Shown: positions 16,740 through 24,945 of the stretch, one piece after another
Numbering within the stretch: the stretch's first letter is position 1
Layout of the letters: the number at the start of each line of letters is the position of its first letter
Source of the DNA: Aliivibrio finisterrensis_A
Lineage (GTDB): Bacteria > Pseudomonadota > Gammaproteobacteria > Enterobacterales > Vibrionaceae
Assembly (NCBI RefSeq): GCF_004167675.1
Contig: NZ_SEZQ01000002.1
Direction: 5' to 3' (one strand)
Length of the DNA stretch: 64,000 bases
Translations under genes and position numbers: made by a program
Notes under the pieces: model-generated
What the model was told of the DNA's origin: nothing
What the model saw: only the letters and a program-made list of their open reading frames with translations
Database searches by the model: none

Positions 16740-17845
16740 TGAGGCATGTGTTACTATTGTTTTCATTGCTAGTTTCTTATTCATCATACGCAAATACCGT
16801 TTATGATGTTTATGAATCTAAATTTAGTGAAAAAGAAACAGGTGTTTATGATGATGAGCAATGGGTATTCTTTGTCATTAAACAAGAATGTCTAACTCAT
16901 AAGAAATATGCAGGAACTCAAGAATCAAAAGAAGCAGAGAAAACATTTTATAAACAGTTAGTGAGTGAAATTGCAAAACGAAACGTATCATTTTCGAATG
17001 ATATTTCAGGGATCTCTGAGCCATTAAGAACTGATGTTAAAAATGTAATTTCAGCTAATTATAATGTGGTATCAAATATACCGCATCAACTCGTTTTTGA
17101 TAGGAATTCAAAGCGTTCCCCATGTACTCAAGAGTATGTTGCAACGGTTAAAACTGATTTATTTAAAAATAACGGTATTAAAATTCCTAATAATGAAGTT
17201 GAAAATATAGTGATAAAACTATTGATTAACGCTTTATCTGAAGGGGACAATTCGACGTTATCGGCATATTTACATAGCTTAAAGCTGAGTAAGTTAGCTG
17301 CTATATATGAAATGTTAGTACTTGAAGATGTAATATCAATAAATCTTAGAACAACAGATCGTAATCAAGTTTGCACTCAAGCATATTGCCGATTAGCAAA
17401 TAAGCCATTTTCTGAATTTGATATTAATCATGTTGTATCTACATCATTGTTAAATCAAGGCTTTGTAAAGTTTGAGAATAAAAATCCAAGTAATAAGTTA
17501 GCAGAGCACTTATATGAAAAAGCATCTGTTAATTTTAATTATGGTAAGAATCCAGAAGAAATTATTAATGACTTAACTCTAGCTGTTAATTTAGACCCGA
17601 ATAATAGTAAATACTGGAAAATGTTAGCGAATATATATCGAGCTCTAGGAAGAAATAAAGAGGCGTATGCTGCTACAGTTCAATATGTTTTGCAAAATCC
17701 AAACGATGCAGAAACTTGGGTCTATTTTTATTTAGCAGAGAAAAAAATACATTCAGAATCATCTGAAGATCTTAATTATTGGTTAAATCTTTTAAAAAAT
17801 CATGTTCAATTTTCGTCATGGGCGAAGAAACAAATAGGTAATTAA
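16739..17845 (+). CDS. Exported TPR-repeat protein
   Basis: A 368-residue protein with a signal peptide (MRHVLLLFSLLVSYSSYA). Residues about 265-340 form two tetratricopeptide repeats: PEEIINDLTLAVNLDPNNSK then YWKMLANIYRALGRNKEAYA, and a partial third (YVLQNPNDAETWVYFYLAEK). The first 260 residues have no family signature; scattered cysteines (residues about 44, 126, 216, 221) could form disulfides in the periplasm. It starts in a one-base overlap with the previous gene and ends one base before the next, so translation is tightly coupled. TPRs usually hold protein partners together, which fits an assembly role in this cluster. Confidence 0.6.
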   Translation: MRHVLLLFSLLVSYSSYANTVYDVYESKFSEKETGVYDDEQWVFFVIKQECLTHKKYAGTQESKEAEKTFYKQLVSEIAKRNVSFSNDISGISEPLRTDVKNVISANYNVVSNIPHQLVFDRNSKRSPCTQEYVATVKTDLFKNNGIKIPNNEVENIVIKLLINALSEGDNSTLSAYLHSLKLSKLAAIYEMLVLEDVISINLRTTDRNQVCTQAYCRLANKPFSEFDINHVVSTSLLNQGFVKFENKNPSNKLAEHLYEKASVNFNYGKNPEEIINDLTLAVNLDPNNSKYWKMLANIYRALGRNKEAYAATVQYVLQNPNDAETWVYFYLAEKKIHSESSEDLNYWLNLLKNHVQFSSWAKKQIGN

Positions 17846-17846
17846 A

Positions 17847-19475
17847 ATGAAAAAAATTCTAACACCTTTGGCTATTGTAATTAGTTTAGCATTATCAAGT
17901 AATGTAACAGCAGAGGACTTTATTCCTAAAGCTGACTCCCCTGCGTTAGAAGCGGTATCAGCAATGGTAGAAGAACCCTTTGTTCAAGCTGAAATTAATG
18001 AGGAAACCTACGTTTCAGCAGAGCAGCAAATTTTAGATGAATTAAATAAAAAAGGTTGGAGTCAAGGTTGGGATGCTAATAAAAAGCGTCTGTTTGTTGT
18101 CAACACAGAGATGTTTGACTCTGAAGATCCAACTTATGATGATTCATTTATTACTAAACGCTCTCAATACGCAATGATGGCAACTATGGGCGCTAAAGCG
18201 AAAATGGTTGAATTCATGCGTACTCAAATGAGTGCGGTTGACCAGCTAACAGCTCCAGGCACTGATGTTCACGCTGAATTGAATGCACAATATATAAAAC
18301 TAAATAAAAAAGTAGAAGCCCAACAGCGAACATTAGAGAAACTATTAGCAGAAGTTAATGCAACTGAAGCTGAAAAGTTAAAAGGTGTAACTTGGCAGGA
18401 TCGCCGTGACGCTTATATAGATGCATTAATTAAAAAAATTGATGAATCATACAGCGCAGGAAAGCTTGAAGAAAAAAAAGTTAAGAAGTATCAAAAAGCA
18501 AAACAGCGCTATGTTGAAGCACAGACAGAAATGTCTGAGATCATGAAACAAGCTAGCGCAATTAAAGGCAAGACAAAACTAGAATCATCAAGTCGTGTTG
18601 AAACTTTGGCAAAAGCACCAATCATGGGGGCATCTGTATTACTTCAAGCTGAATCTTGGAATTCTGAGGAAGAAAAGTATGAAGTATCTACATTGATGGT
18701 TTGGAGTCCTAAATTAGAGCAAGCAGCTAAAGCAATTGTTACTGGCGAGGCGGTTACGTTAAAACCTAAAAAAGCATTAACTGTACAGGATTGGCTGAAA
18801 TCACAGGAAGCAGCAACGCTAGTAGGCCCTCGTCAATACGTTGATAAAGATGGTGATCGTTGGTTTATCGGTGCGTATTCAATGCCTGTTGAAGGATCAT
18901 CGTCATTGATTCGTAAAAATAAAGGTATTGCTGATTTGATGGCAAAAAAAGAGGCTGCGATGGCATTATATGCAGATGTCGAAACTCAAAAGCAAGCTGA
19001 AATAGCGATGCAGACTCGTTCTGGTGACTTGAATGGAAAAGATCATACAGCGATAGCAACTAGTTTTGCAGAAACGACGCGCCAATCAATAGAAAACCGT
19101 CAAGTAAATGGTTTATCACCATTATTTACAAAAACAGTACTACATCCAATATCTCAACAAAAGATTTATGTTGTCGCTTATGGTGTATCTCCGAGTAGCG
19201 CATCAGAAGCGTTAAAGATGGAGTATTCCACTTATCAAGCAGCAAGTGCCGCAAATAAAAGCAATAAAGTAAGCCAGGCTGTTCATCAAACTTTAGAAAC
19301 ACAACTTGAAATGTCAAAAACATCACCTGTAGCGACTAATGATGTCGAGCAAGAAATAGAAAATGTATCTAATTCGACGAGAAGTTCTGAATCTAACTCT
19401 ACTTCATCAAGCAAGGTTAAATCTAATAGTAGTTCTTTGTTGAATGCACCAACAATTGATGAAGACGATTTTTAA
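17847..19475 (+). CDS. Large exported helical protein with Ser/Asn-rich tail
   Basis: A 542-residue protein with a signal peptide (MKKILTPLAIVISLALSSNVTA). A conserved-looking N-terminal part (about 50-125) includes KGWSQGWDANKKRLFVVNTE. A predicted coiled-coil of charged heptads follows at about 145-235, then a mixed domain with GPRQYVDKDGDRWFIGAYSM (about 330). The C-terminus (about 480-535) is low-complexity Ser/Asn/Thr. I believe it belongs to a DUF family of vibrio envelope proteins but cannot name it reliably. It sits one base after the TPR gene and before a 68-bp gap with a small hairpin. Function unknown. Confidence 0.6.
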   Translation: MKKILTPLAIVISLALSSNVTAEDFIPKADSPALEAVSAMVEEPFVQAEINEETYVSAEQQILDELNKKGWSQGWDANKKRLFVVNTEMFDSEDPTYDDSFITKRSQYAMMATMGAKAKMVEFMRTQMSAVDQLTAPGTDVHAELNAQYIKLNKKVEAQQRTLEKLLAEVNATEAEKLKGVTWQDRRDAYIDALIKKIDESYSAGKLEEKKVKKYQKAKQRYVEAQTEMSEIMKQASAIKGKTKLESSSRVETLAKAPIMGASVLLQAESWNSEEEKYEVSTLMVWSPKLEQAAKAIVTGEAVTLKPKKALTVQDWLKSQEAATLVGPRQYVDKDGDRWFIGAYSMPVEGSSSLIRKNKGIADLMAKKEAAMALYADVETQKQAEIAMQTRSGDLNGKDHTAIATSFAETTRQSIENRQVNGLSPLFTKTVLHPISQQKIYVVAYGVSPSSASEALKMEYSTYQAASAANKSNKVSQAVHQTLETQLEMSKTSPVATNDVEQEIENVSNSTRSSESNSTSSSKVKSNSSSLLNAPTIDEDDF

Positions 19476-19498
19476 TCAAACAAATCATAAATTAAAAC

Positions 19499-19517
19499 AG
19501 GGAGTGGAAACTCCCTA
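19499..19517 (+). other. Short intercistronic hairpin
   Basis: AGGGAG and CTCCCT arms enclose seven bases (TGGAAAC) within the 68-bp gap inside the cluster. There is no T run, so an RNA-processing or stabilising role is more likely than termination. Confidence 0.4.
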
Positions 19518-19543
19518 AAATTAAATAACCAAGAGATATTACA

Positions 19544-20140
19544 ATGAAAAAAATTTTAGCTTTATCAGTAGTGGCAATGGCTTTAGTTGGTTGTCAGTCA
19601 ACACAGCAACCAGTAGCTCCACAAGCTCAAGTTCATGAGTGTACATTCTATGGCGACGCGACAAAACCAGCTCCAGCTTGGATCTGTAGCCCAGAAGCAA
19701 ATCGAGAAGAATATATTCGTGCAGCGGTTGGTTTTAGTGGCAACACTGCTGGTGGTATCGCGCATCAAAAAAATCTTGCGATCCTTCAAGCAAAAAAAGA
19801 ATTAGCAGACCAAGTGAAAAGTGAAATCATCACAAAAGCTAAAAGCAAAACAGGTACTTTAGGCGTTGAAGGATCGGTAGGTGGTAGCCAAGCAACAACC
19901 GTTGAAATGGAAGCTATCGCAAATGTTGAATTAATTGGTGTTGAAATCATTCGTTCTATGCGTGGTGCAGATGGTTACTTCTATGTTCATGTTGGCCTAC
20001 CGCGTCAAGTTTTTGCACAAAATGTTGAAAATGTAGTTGAACAAGCACACCAAAATAATGCGGGTCTATCAGCTACAACATCGCCAGCAGATAATAAGAA
20101 GCTAGCAGATGATATCGCTAAAGCACTAGAAGGTATGTAA
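19544..20140 (+). CDS. LPP20-family lipoprotein
   Basis: A 198-residue lipoprotein (MKKILALSVVAMALVGC, lipobox LVGC, Cys17, +2 Gln). After a short linker comes a clear LPP20-type domain: APAWICSPEANREEYIRAAV (about 46-65), then GGIAHQKNLAILQAKKELAD and the strand segment VELIGVEIIRSMRGADGYFY VHVGLP to about 160. FlgP of Vibrio, an outer-membrane ring lipoprotein, carries the same domain, as do other lipoproteins of unrelated function. It is preceded by AAGAGATATT as ribosome-binding site, and only four bases separate it from the transglycosylase gene. Confidence 0.75.
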   Translation: MKKILALSVVAMALVGCQSTQQPVAPQAQVHECTFYGDATKPAPAWICSPEANREEYIRAAVGFSGNTAGGIAHQKNLAILQAKKELADQVKSEIITKAKSKTGTLGVEGSVGGSQATTVEMEAIANVELIGVEIIRSMRGADGYFYVHVGLPRQVFAQNVENVVEQAHQNNAGLSATTSPADNKKLADDIAKALEGM

Positions 20141-20144
20141 TCCA

Positions 20145-21305
20145 ATGACTACGGCTAAATTTGTAAAATCACTTGTCATCGGTTTAAGTTGTTTTTGGAG
20201 CTTAGCTGTAGTGCATGCATCTGATTCTGTTGATGCTTTTGAAAAGAAGAAAGCGAGTATGCTTTCTTCTTTTGAGAGTTCTAAAAAAGAAAGTATTGAT
20301 AAATTTGAGCAGTCGAAGGCTTCTTATTTATCTGCTTTTAATAAAGCAAAAGAAAAACTAAGTAAAACATGGGATATCCCAGAACTGACCAATAAATCAA
20401 AGTGGGTTCAATATTCTAATAATGATCAAGTAAAACGTTCTGTGGATTTTGAAACTGGTAGCGTTGTGGTTGAGGTTGTTGGTAATGATCTTTCAGAAGA
20501 ACAAATAAATAAAATCATTAGAGGCCAAGTTTCTGAATTGGAAAATCAAACAACAACAAATGCCTATACCAAAGACAGTGTATTAGCAGAAACAGAAATT
20601 ATACCGAATAAAATAGAGTCAAAAGCGAAAGTATTACCAGATGTTAGTGCTAAAAAATTATTAATGGCACAAAAGAAATCAAGTTATACACAAAAAAATG
20701 GACTAAAAGTAACCCGTGTTAGTATGGCTGTATCACAAAATACGGTAGCTAAAAGAGCTATGATTTATTTACCACATGTAAGTAAAACATCAGAAAAATG
20801 GGGGGTTGAACCTGAGCTAATCCTTGCCATTATGCATACAGAGAGTCATTTTAACCCAATGGCGCAATCTCATATTCCTGCTTATGGTTTAATGCAAGTT
20901 GTACCGACATCTGCGGGTAGAGATGTAACTAAGATATATTTAAGAAAAGAACAATTACTTTCCCCTGAGATCTTATTTAATCCTGAATACAATATTGATA
21001 TTGGTACTGCTTATCTAAATATTTTAGATACACGTTACTTAAAACGAGTCGAAAATAAGCAATCACGAACGTATTTAGCCATTATTTCATATAATGGTGG
21101 GATTGGTGCTGCTGCAAAAGTCATTAATGGTAATCGTAATTCGAAATTATCGTCATTGGCTGTGAATGCTAATAAGCTCACACCTGATGAGATTTATCAT
21201 AAACTATCTAAAGGACATCCTGCTAAAGAAGCTCGAGATTACTTAAAAAAAGTAAATGATAAACGAGAGTATTATGCGAAATTACTGAGTACAGGCAGTG
21301 TATAA
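20145..21305 (+). CDS. MltC-like lytic murein transglycosylase
   Basis: A 386-residue exported enzyme predicted to cleave peptidoglycan between MurNAc and GlcNAc. The signal peptide is about 1-26 (ending AVVHA), without a lipobox. An MltC-type N-terminal domain follows (about 28-130: charged helix, then KSKWVQYSNNDQVKRSVDFE). The SLT domain is C-terminal (about 205-375), with catalytic Glu233 in AIMHTESHFNPMA, then YGLMQVVPTSAG and SYNGGIGAAAKVI. E. coli MltC is a 359-residue lipoprotein, so this copy is slightly longer and apparently not lipidated. Its place in the envelope cluster suggests it opens the wall locally for assembly of that machinery, as dedicated transglycosylases do in secretion and flagellar systems. 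Confidence 0.82.
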   Translation: MTTAKFVKSLVIGLSCFWSLAVVHASDSVDAFEKKKASMLSSFESSKKESIDKFEQSKASYLSAFNKAKEKLSKTWDIPELTNKSKWVQYSNNDQVKRSVDFETGSVVVEVVGNDLSEEQINKIIRGQVSELENQTTTNAYTKDSVLAETEIIPNKIESKAKVLPDVSAKKLLMAQKKSSYTQKNGLKVTRVSMAVSQNTVAKRAMIYLPHVSKTSEKWGVEPELILAIMHTESHFNPMAQSHIPAYGLMQVVPTSAGRDVTKIYLRKEQLLSPEILFNPEYNIDIGTAYLNILDTRYLKRVENKQSRTYLAIISYNGGIGAAAKVINGNRNSKLSSLAVNANKLTPDEIYHKLSKGHPAKEARDYLKKVNDKREYYAKLLSTGSV

Positions 21306-21306
21306 A

Positions 21307-22260
21307 ATGAAAGTAGTACTCATTCTTTTAGCTCTTATACCTAGCATAGTTATTTCAGCACCTTCTTGGTACGATAATCCTGAGCTTAATTCTAATAAAT
21401 ATATGGGTTCAGGATTAGGTGAGAGTATTGATTCTGCGAAAAAAGAAGCGATAAAACAGATATCACTTAGCCTCTCTTCTACTATTTCTAGTAATCTAAA
21501 TGAAACAATAAAAACTGTTGGCAACAGCGGAACGATGGAAACAAAATCATCTACGGAATTGGCGAATCAGTCTGTATTATTACCCAAAATAACGTGGAAA
21601 CATATAGAAGAAGATCATGGTATTTACTACGCTCAAGGTAGTGTAGATAAAACTGAAGTTATTAACTTGTATGAAAATACGCTTCGCTCTCAATCAAAAC
21701 AGTTTGAGTATTTATTAAGCGAAAAGGAAATTAATCTATCAGATTATCTATCTATAACCCAATCATCTGAAGCTTTGCAAACACATCTGATTCAGTCGAC
21801 AACTATAATGTCAGAGTCTGAAATTGCTAAAAATGAATACAATAAGGTAATGAGTATTTTGGATAAGCAAAATGCATTTAAAAATAGTATGTGTATGACT
21901 GTCACATATAAAGGGCATTCTTCTTTTGAAAGAAAAATGTTACAACCATCGATTGAAAGTGCGATTCAGAACTCTGGTTTAAAGCTAAAATCAGACTCTT
22001 CATGTGAATTAGTCACTTTCAATTCAAATAGTACAACAAGTAAAAATAATGGGATCCGAACTGAAAGTGTAAAAATACACATTAGTTTGGGAAGCCCTGC
22101 TATTGCATCAAAAGTAATATCAGTTATTGGTAGTAGTTCGGGTTCAAAAAAAGCAGCAATGAGTGATGTTTCGAGTAAATTTTTATCTCATTTTGATCAA
22201 CGTAATAATTTAGTACACTACCTTTTAGATTCAAATTTACCTGAGCTAATTGTAAAATAA
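21307..22260 (+). CDS. Exported LPP20-like domain protein
   Basis: A 317-residue protein starting at ATG 21307, one base after the transglycosylase stop; a GTG nine bases earlier is less likely. The signal peptide is MKVVLILLALIPSIVISA. Residues about 18-120 read as an LPP20-like domain (APSWYDNPELNSNKYMGSGL, then a helix KKEAIKQISLSLSSTISSNL and the strand IYYAQGSVDKTEVI). The second half (about 190-317) is unassigned, with a cysteine pair spaced about 40 residues apart. It is the third LPP20/FlgT-like member of the cluster. It overlaps the next gene by one base (TAATG). Confidence 0.6.
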   Translation: MKVVLILLALIPSIVISAPSWYDNPELNSNKYMGSGLGESIDSAKKEAIKQISLSLSSTISSNLNETIKTVGNSGTMETKSSTELANQSVLLPKITWKHIEEDHGIYYAQGSVDKTEVINLYENTLRSQSKQFEYLLSEKEINLSDYLSITQSSEALQTHLIQSTTIMSESEIAKNEYNKVMSILDKQNAFKNSMCMTVTYKGHSSFERKMLQPSIESAIQNSGLKLKSDSSCELVTFNSNSTTSKNNGIRTESVKIHISLGSPAIASKVISVIGSSSGSKKAAMSDVSSKFLSHFDQRNNLVHYLLDSNLPELIVK

Positions 22261-23030
22261 TGTCAATAATCATAGGATTGATGACTCTTTTCTTTCTTTT
22301 GTTCATTCAGAGGCAAGTTGAGTTATATACAACAGCAAAACTTACACGATTAGGTTATCCAAAACTTAGGTTTGTTACTGCATTTATTGGTGTACCTGCC
22401 CATGAGATCTCACATGCCATTGTATGTTTGATATTCGGGCATAAAATAAATGAAATTAAGCTATTACAGTTTAATGGTACACCTACATTGGGTTATGTTA
22501 ACCATAGCTACTCTAAAAGGAATGTTTATCATAGAATAGGCAATTTATTCATTGGGCTAGCACCGATATATATAGGCTTAATATTGTGCGTTTTATTTAC
22601 TCAATTGCTATTTTCAGAAATAGATTTTACCTCATTTAACAGACCTATTTATAATGAGTTACTGGAAGTCACAAGGTTTACAGATATCGTAGGGTTATTC
22701 ATCAGTAATCTGTTTTCTAGTGTAGATTTACACGTAATATTATTCACAGAAAGTAATGTCAAATATGTAATTTGGTTGTTTGTTATGTCATCTATTATTA
22801 CACACATAATACCTTCTTCATCAGATTTTGAAGGTGTTAAAGATGGACTAATATTTTTAATATTACTCGTTTCATTATTATTATTTGCTTTTGGTATCTC
22901 AGTAATAAGTTCAGTGTTATTATCCGTGATTTTGAATTTGGTTTCAGTTTTCTTATCGTTTTATGTAGTCATTATTCTTACAAGTATCATTTTGATTTGT
23001 ACTGCTAAATTATTGAGCTCAATTTTCTAG
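22260..23030 (+). CDS. Integral membrane protein with HExxH motif, possible M50-like peptidase
   Basis: A 256-residue inner-membrane protein with five or six hydrophobic segments. After the first one, GVPAHEISHAIVCLIFGHKI puts an HExxH zinc-binding motif (His48, Glu49, His52) inside a hydrophobic stretch, as in site-2-protease-type M50 metallopeptidases. A possible third ligand is less clear: an Asp/Glu within IIPSSSDFEGVKDG (about 185-198) sits just after a membrane segment, comparable to the LDG/NPDG-type motif in M50 enzymes. It is the second-last gene of the envelope cluster. It could process a cluster protein or signal peptide, or be a pseudo-enzyme; activity is unproven. Confidence 0.55.
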   Translation: MSIIIGLMTLFFLLFIQRQVELYTTAKLTRLGYPKLRFVTAFIGVPAHEISHAIVCLIFGHKINEIKLLQFNGTPTLGYVNHSYSKRNVYHRIGNLFIGLAPIYIGLILCVLFTQLLFSEIDFTSFNRPIYNELLEVTRFTDIVGLFISNLFSSVDLHVILFTESNVKYVIWLFVMSSIITHIIPSSSDFEGVKDGLIFLILLVSLLLFAFGISVISSVLLSVILNLVSVFLSFYVVIILTSIILICTAKLLSSIF

Positions 23031-23062
23031 AGCTTTTTAAATTATTAATTAGAGGTTTTGTC

Positions 23063-23233
23063 ATGTTTAAAATTTTTGCACTTATATTTATCTGTGTCGG
23101 TATCTACCTTGGAATGAACTATTCAGATGAAATTGAAAGTATTATGGATACTGATGCTTTTGAACAAGTTCAAGATAAGATAGAAGATGGTAAAGATCTT
23201 GTTATTGATAAGCTTGAAGAAGCGAAGAATTAA
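23063..23233 (+). CDS. 56-residue single-pass membrane peptide
   Basis: A short gene closing the envelope cluster, with a TTAGAGG ribosome-binding site (from about 23049) eight bases before its ATG. The product begins with one transmembrane segment (MFKIFALIFICVGIYLGMNY) and then a strongly charged helix of about 36 residues (EQVQDKIEDGKDLVIDKLEE), with possible amphipathic or coiled-coil character. There is no known family that I recognise. It could be a small subunit or regulator of the neighbouring HExxH membrane protein. Codon use and the ribosome-binding site support it as real. Confidence 0.6.
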   Translation: MFKIFALIFICVGIYLGMNYSDEIESIMDTDAFEQVQDKIEDGKDLVIDKLEEAKN

Positions 23234-23281
23234 TTAAATAACACGGTTTTTCAGTAGATTAGTGGCGTTCTCAACGAAAAT

Positions 23282-23319
23282 AAAAAAAACAGCAAGCACT
23301 TAGGCTCGCTGTTTTTATT
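23282..23319. terminator. Terminator closing the envelope cluster; right copy of 38-bp direct repeat
   Basis: Arms CAGCAAGC and GCTCGCTG (one G-T pair) with loop ACTTAG, an A run before and a T run after. It can end both the cluster and the convergent M20 peptidase gene. It is identical at 37 of 38 positions to 12885-12922, in the same orientation. Confidence 0.85.
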
Positions 23320-23343
23320 TTTAACCCTGAATAAGTAGAAGGA

Positions 23344-24468
23344 CTACTTAGCTAACTTAGTCAGCACACTCATTAACAATTTAATACGTGGTTCGATTGA
23401 CTCAAGTAGTAAGTACTCGTCAGCGCTGTGGAAGCCAGCACCGATAGGGCCTAGACCATCTAACGTTGGAACGCCTAAGATTGCGGTGTTGTTAGCATCA
23501 GATCCACCGCCCACTTCTTTCCAGTTGATATCAATGTTTAATTCTTGAGCTGATTCTTCAATCATTGCCATTAGTGATTCAGTTAGATCAGATGGCACCA
23601 TAGAAGGCTTATACGCTTCACGAACAAGTTCAATTGATACACCGTCAACAAATGGCGTTTCGGTCATGCCATTTAACGTTGTATCTACTTGGTCATATTC
23701 TGTGTTATCCCAGAAACGAACATCAACGATAGCTGTTGCTAAATCAGGAACGATGTTTGCGCCTGCACCACCAGAAACCACGCCTACGTTTAACGTAGTG
23801 CCTGATTCAAAGTTCGTCATCGCGTTTGTTGCTAAGATCCAGTTAGCCATTTCAGTGATCGCACTGCGGCCATTCTCTGGTTCGTTACCAGCGTGAGCGG
23901 CTTTACCGTTAAAGGTCATTTTGTAGCGAGCCATGCCTTTACGAGCTTTAACCAAGCCACCATCTGCACGAGCTGCTTCTGCAACCAATACGCTTTTCGC
24001 TTTTTTCGCTGTTTCTTGGATCCAGTCAACTGAATCTAGTGATCCTGTCTCTTCATCTGGGTTCATGCAGACACAAATTGATAGCTTATCTAGTACGGTT
24101 TGGTCTAGGTTACGCAGTGCATAAACCACGTTTAATAGACCAGATTTCATATCAGAAACACCTGGGCCATAGGCTTTTTCAGCATCAAAAGACATTGGGC
24201 GTTCAGCTGCTGTACCTACAGGGAAAACCGTATCCATGTGACCAATCATCATCACATCAATGTGTTCTGCGTCAGGCTTGTTACGAACTTCAAGACCAAC
24301 GCCTGCTTTACCACAATTAATGCGCTTAACAGACCAGCCGTTCATCGCTTCATACTTTGCAGCCATTTGATTAGCAATGACTTCAATGCCTTCAACAGTG
24401 TAAGTGCCGCAATCCACATTAATCAGAGGGCGTAGTTCTTCTAGATAATCGTTTAGAGAAAAATTCAT
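23344..24468 (-). CDS. M20-family metallopeptidase (carboxypeptidase-like)
   Basis: A 374-residue cytoplasmic zinc peptidase of the M20 family, closest in pattern to the glutamate carboxypeptidase (CPG2) group. Metal ligands and catalytic residues are visible: MMIGHMDTVFPVG (His and catalytic Asp, about 77-80), YGPGVSDMKSG (bridging Asp, about 110), PDEETGS (catalytic and metal Glu, about 142) and the C-terminal GAGFHSADEYL (His, about 350). Residues about 175-285 form the dimerisation domain. There is no signal peptide. It is the last gene of a three-gene operon after a YjiH/YjiG-type membrane pair. In E. coli that pair sits beside iadA, an isoaspartyl dipeptidase, so a peptide uptake and breakdown unit is a reasonable inference. 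Confidence 0.85.
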   Translation of the reverse strand: MNFSLNDYLEELRPLINVDCGTYTVEGIEVIANQMAAKYEAMNGWSVKRINCGKAGVGLEVRNKPDAEHIDVMMIGHMDTVFPVGTAAERPMSFDAEKAYGPGVSDMKSGLLNVVYALRNLDQTVLDKLSICVCMNPDEETGSLDSVDWIQETAKKAKSVLVAEAARADGGLVKARKGMARYKMTFNGKAAHAGNEPENGRSAITEMANWILATNAMTNFESGTTLNVGVVSGGAGANIVPDLATAIVDVRFWDNTEYDQVDTTLNGMTETPFVDGVSIELVREAYKPSMVPSDLTESLMAMIEESAQELNIDINWKEVGGGSDANNTAILGVPTLDGLGPIGAGFHSADEYLLLESIEPRIKLLMSVLTKLAK

Positions 24469-24477
24469 CTTAAATCC

Positions 24478-24945
24478 TTATAGAATCATGTTCATAACAA
24501 ACATTGCACCGAATGCGTTTAATACCGAGATTGCAATCATAACAGGAAGGTAACGACCTTCAGTGCCGATAGGACCCATGATACGGCCCATGTATTGCAC
24601 TTGTGAACCCATTAGGTAAATCGCAGGAGCAAGAATCGCAATGTGAGTACCGTTAAGAATACCTTGGTCAAACAGAGTGATAACCACACCAACCGCGCCG
24701 CCCATTGACATCCAAGCACCAATTAATACTGCTGCTGCTTCACCAGGAAGACCAAAGATAGCCATGATTGGAGAAAAGATAGAGCCCATTAAATCAAGTG
24801 CACCCGTAATTTGAAGAGCCTTGATAATTACAAACGCCATTAGTACGTTAGGAACGGTTGAAGTAGTGGCAATAACCCAGCCTTTTTTAGCGCCTTCAAC
24901 GAAGATGTCTGTCACCATTGGTTTTTTTGCTTTAACGTCGCTCAT
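24478..24945 (-). CDS. yjiG: YjiG-family inner-membrane protein (SpmB-like, nucleoside recognition domain)
   Basis: A 155-residue membrane protein with about four hydrophobic segments and the Gate/nucleoside-recognition pattern (AKKGWVIATTSTVPNVLMAF, then a GAWMSMGGAVGV segment near residue 80). The family is related to the second half of spore maturation protein SpmB. E. coli YjiG has 153 residues. Its ATG shares one base with the stop of the YjiH gene (TAATG), showing tight coupling. The function is not established; the pair probably forms one transporter or channel. Nine bases separate it from the M20 gene. Confidence 0.8.
   Translation of the reverse strand: MSDVKAKKPMVTDIFVEGAKKGWVIATTSTVPNVLMAFVIIKALQITGALDLMGSIFSPIMAIFGLPGEAAAVLIGAWMSMGGAVGVVITLFDQGILNGTHIAILAPAIYLMGSQVQYMGRIMGPIGTEGRYLPVMIAISVLNAFGAMFVMNMIL

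Noticed and set aside
19499..19517. Terminator inside the envelope cluster
   Set aside because: The stem is only six base pairs and lacks a T run, and the downstream gene continues the same order, so it is listed only as a hairpin.
20145..21305. Phage or conjugation-type lytic transglycosylase
   Set aside because: The N-terminal region fits the chromosomal MltC type, and no phage or conjugation genes are near.
13497..23233. Curli (csg) or flagellar ring operon
   Set aside because: No CsgA/B repeats or flagellar structural genes are present; similarity is limited to single domain types.
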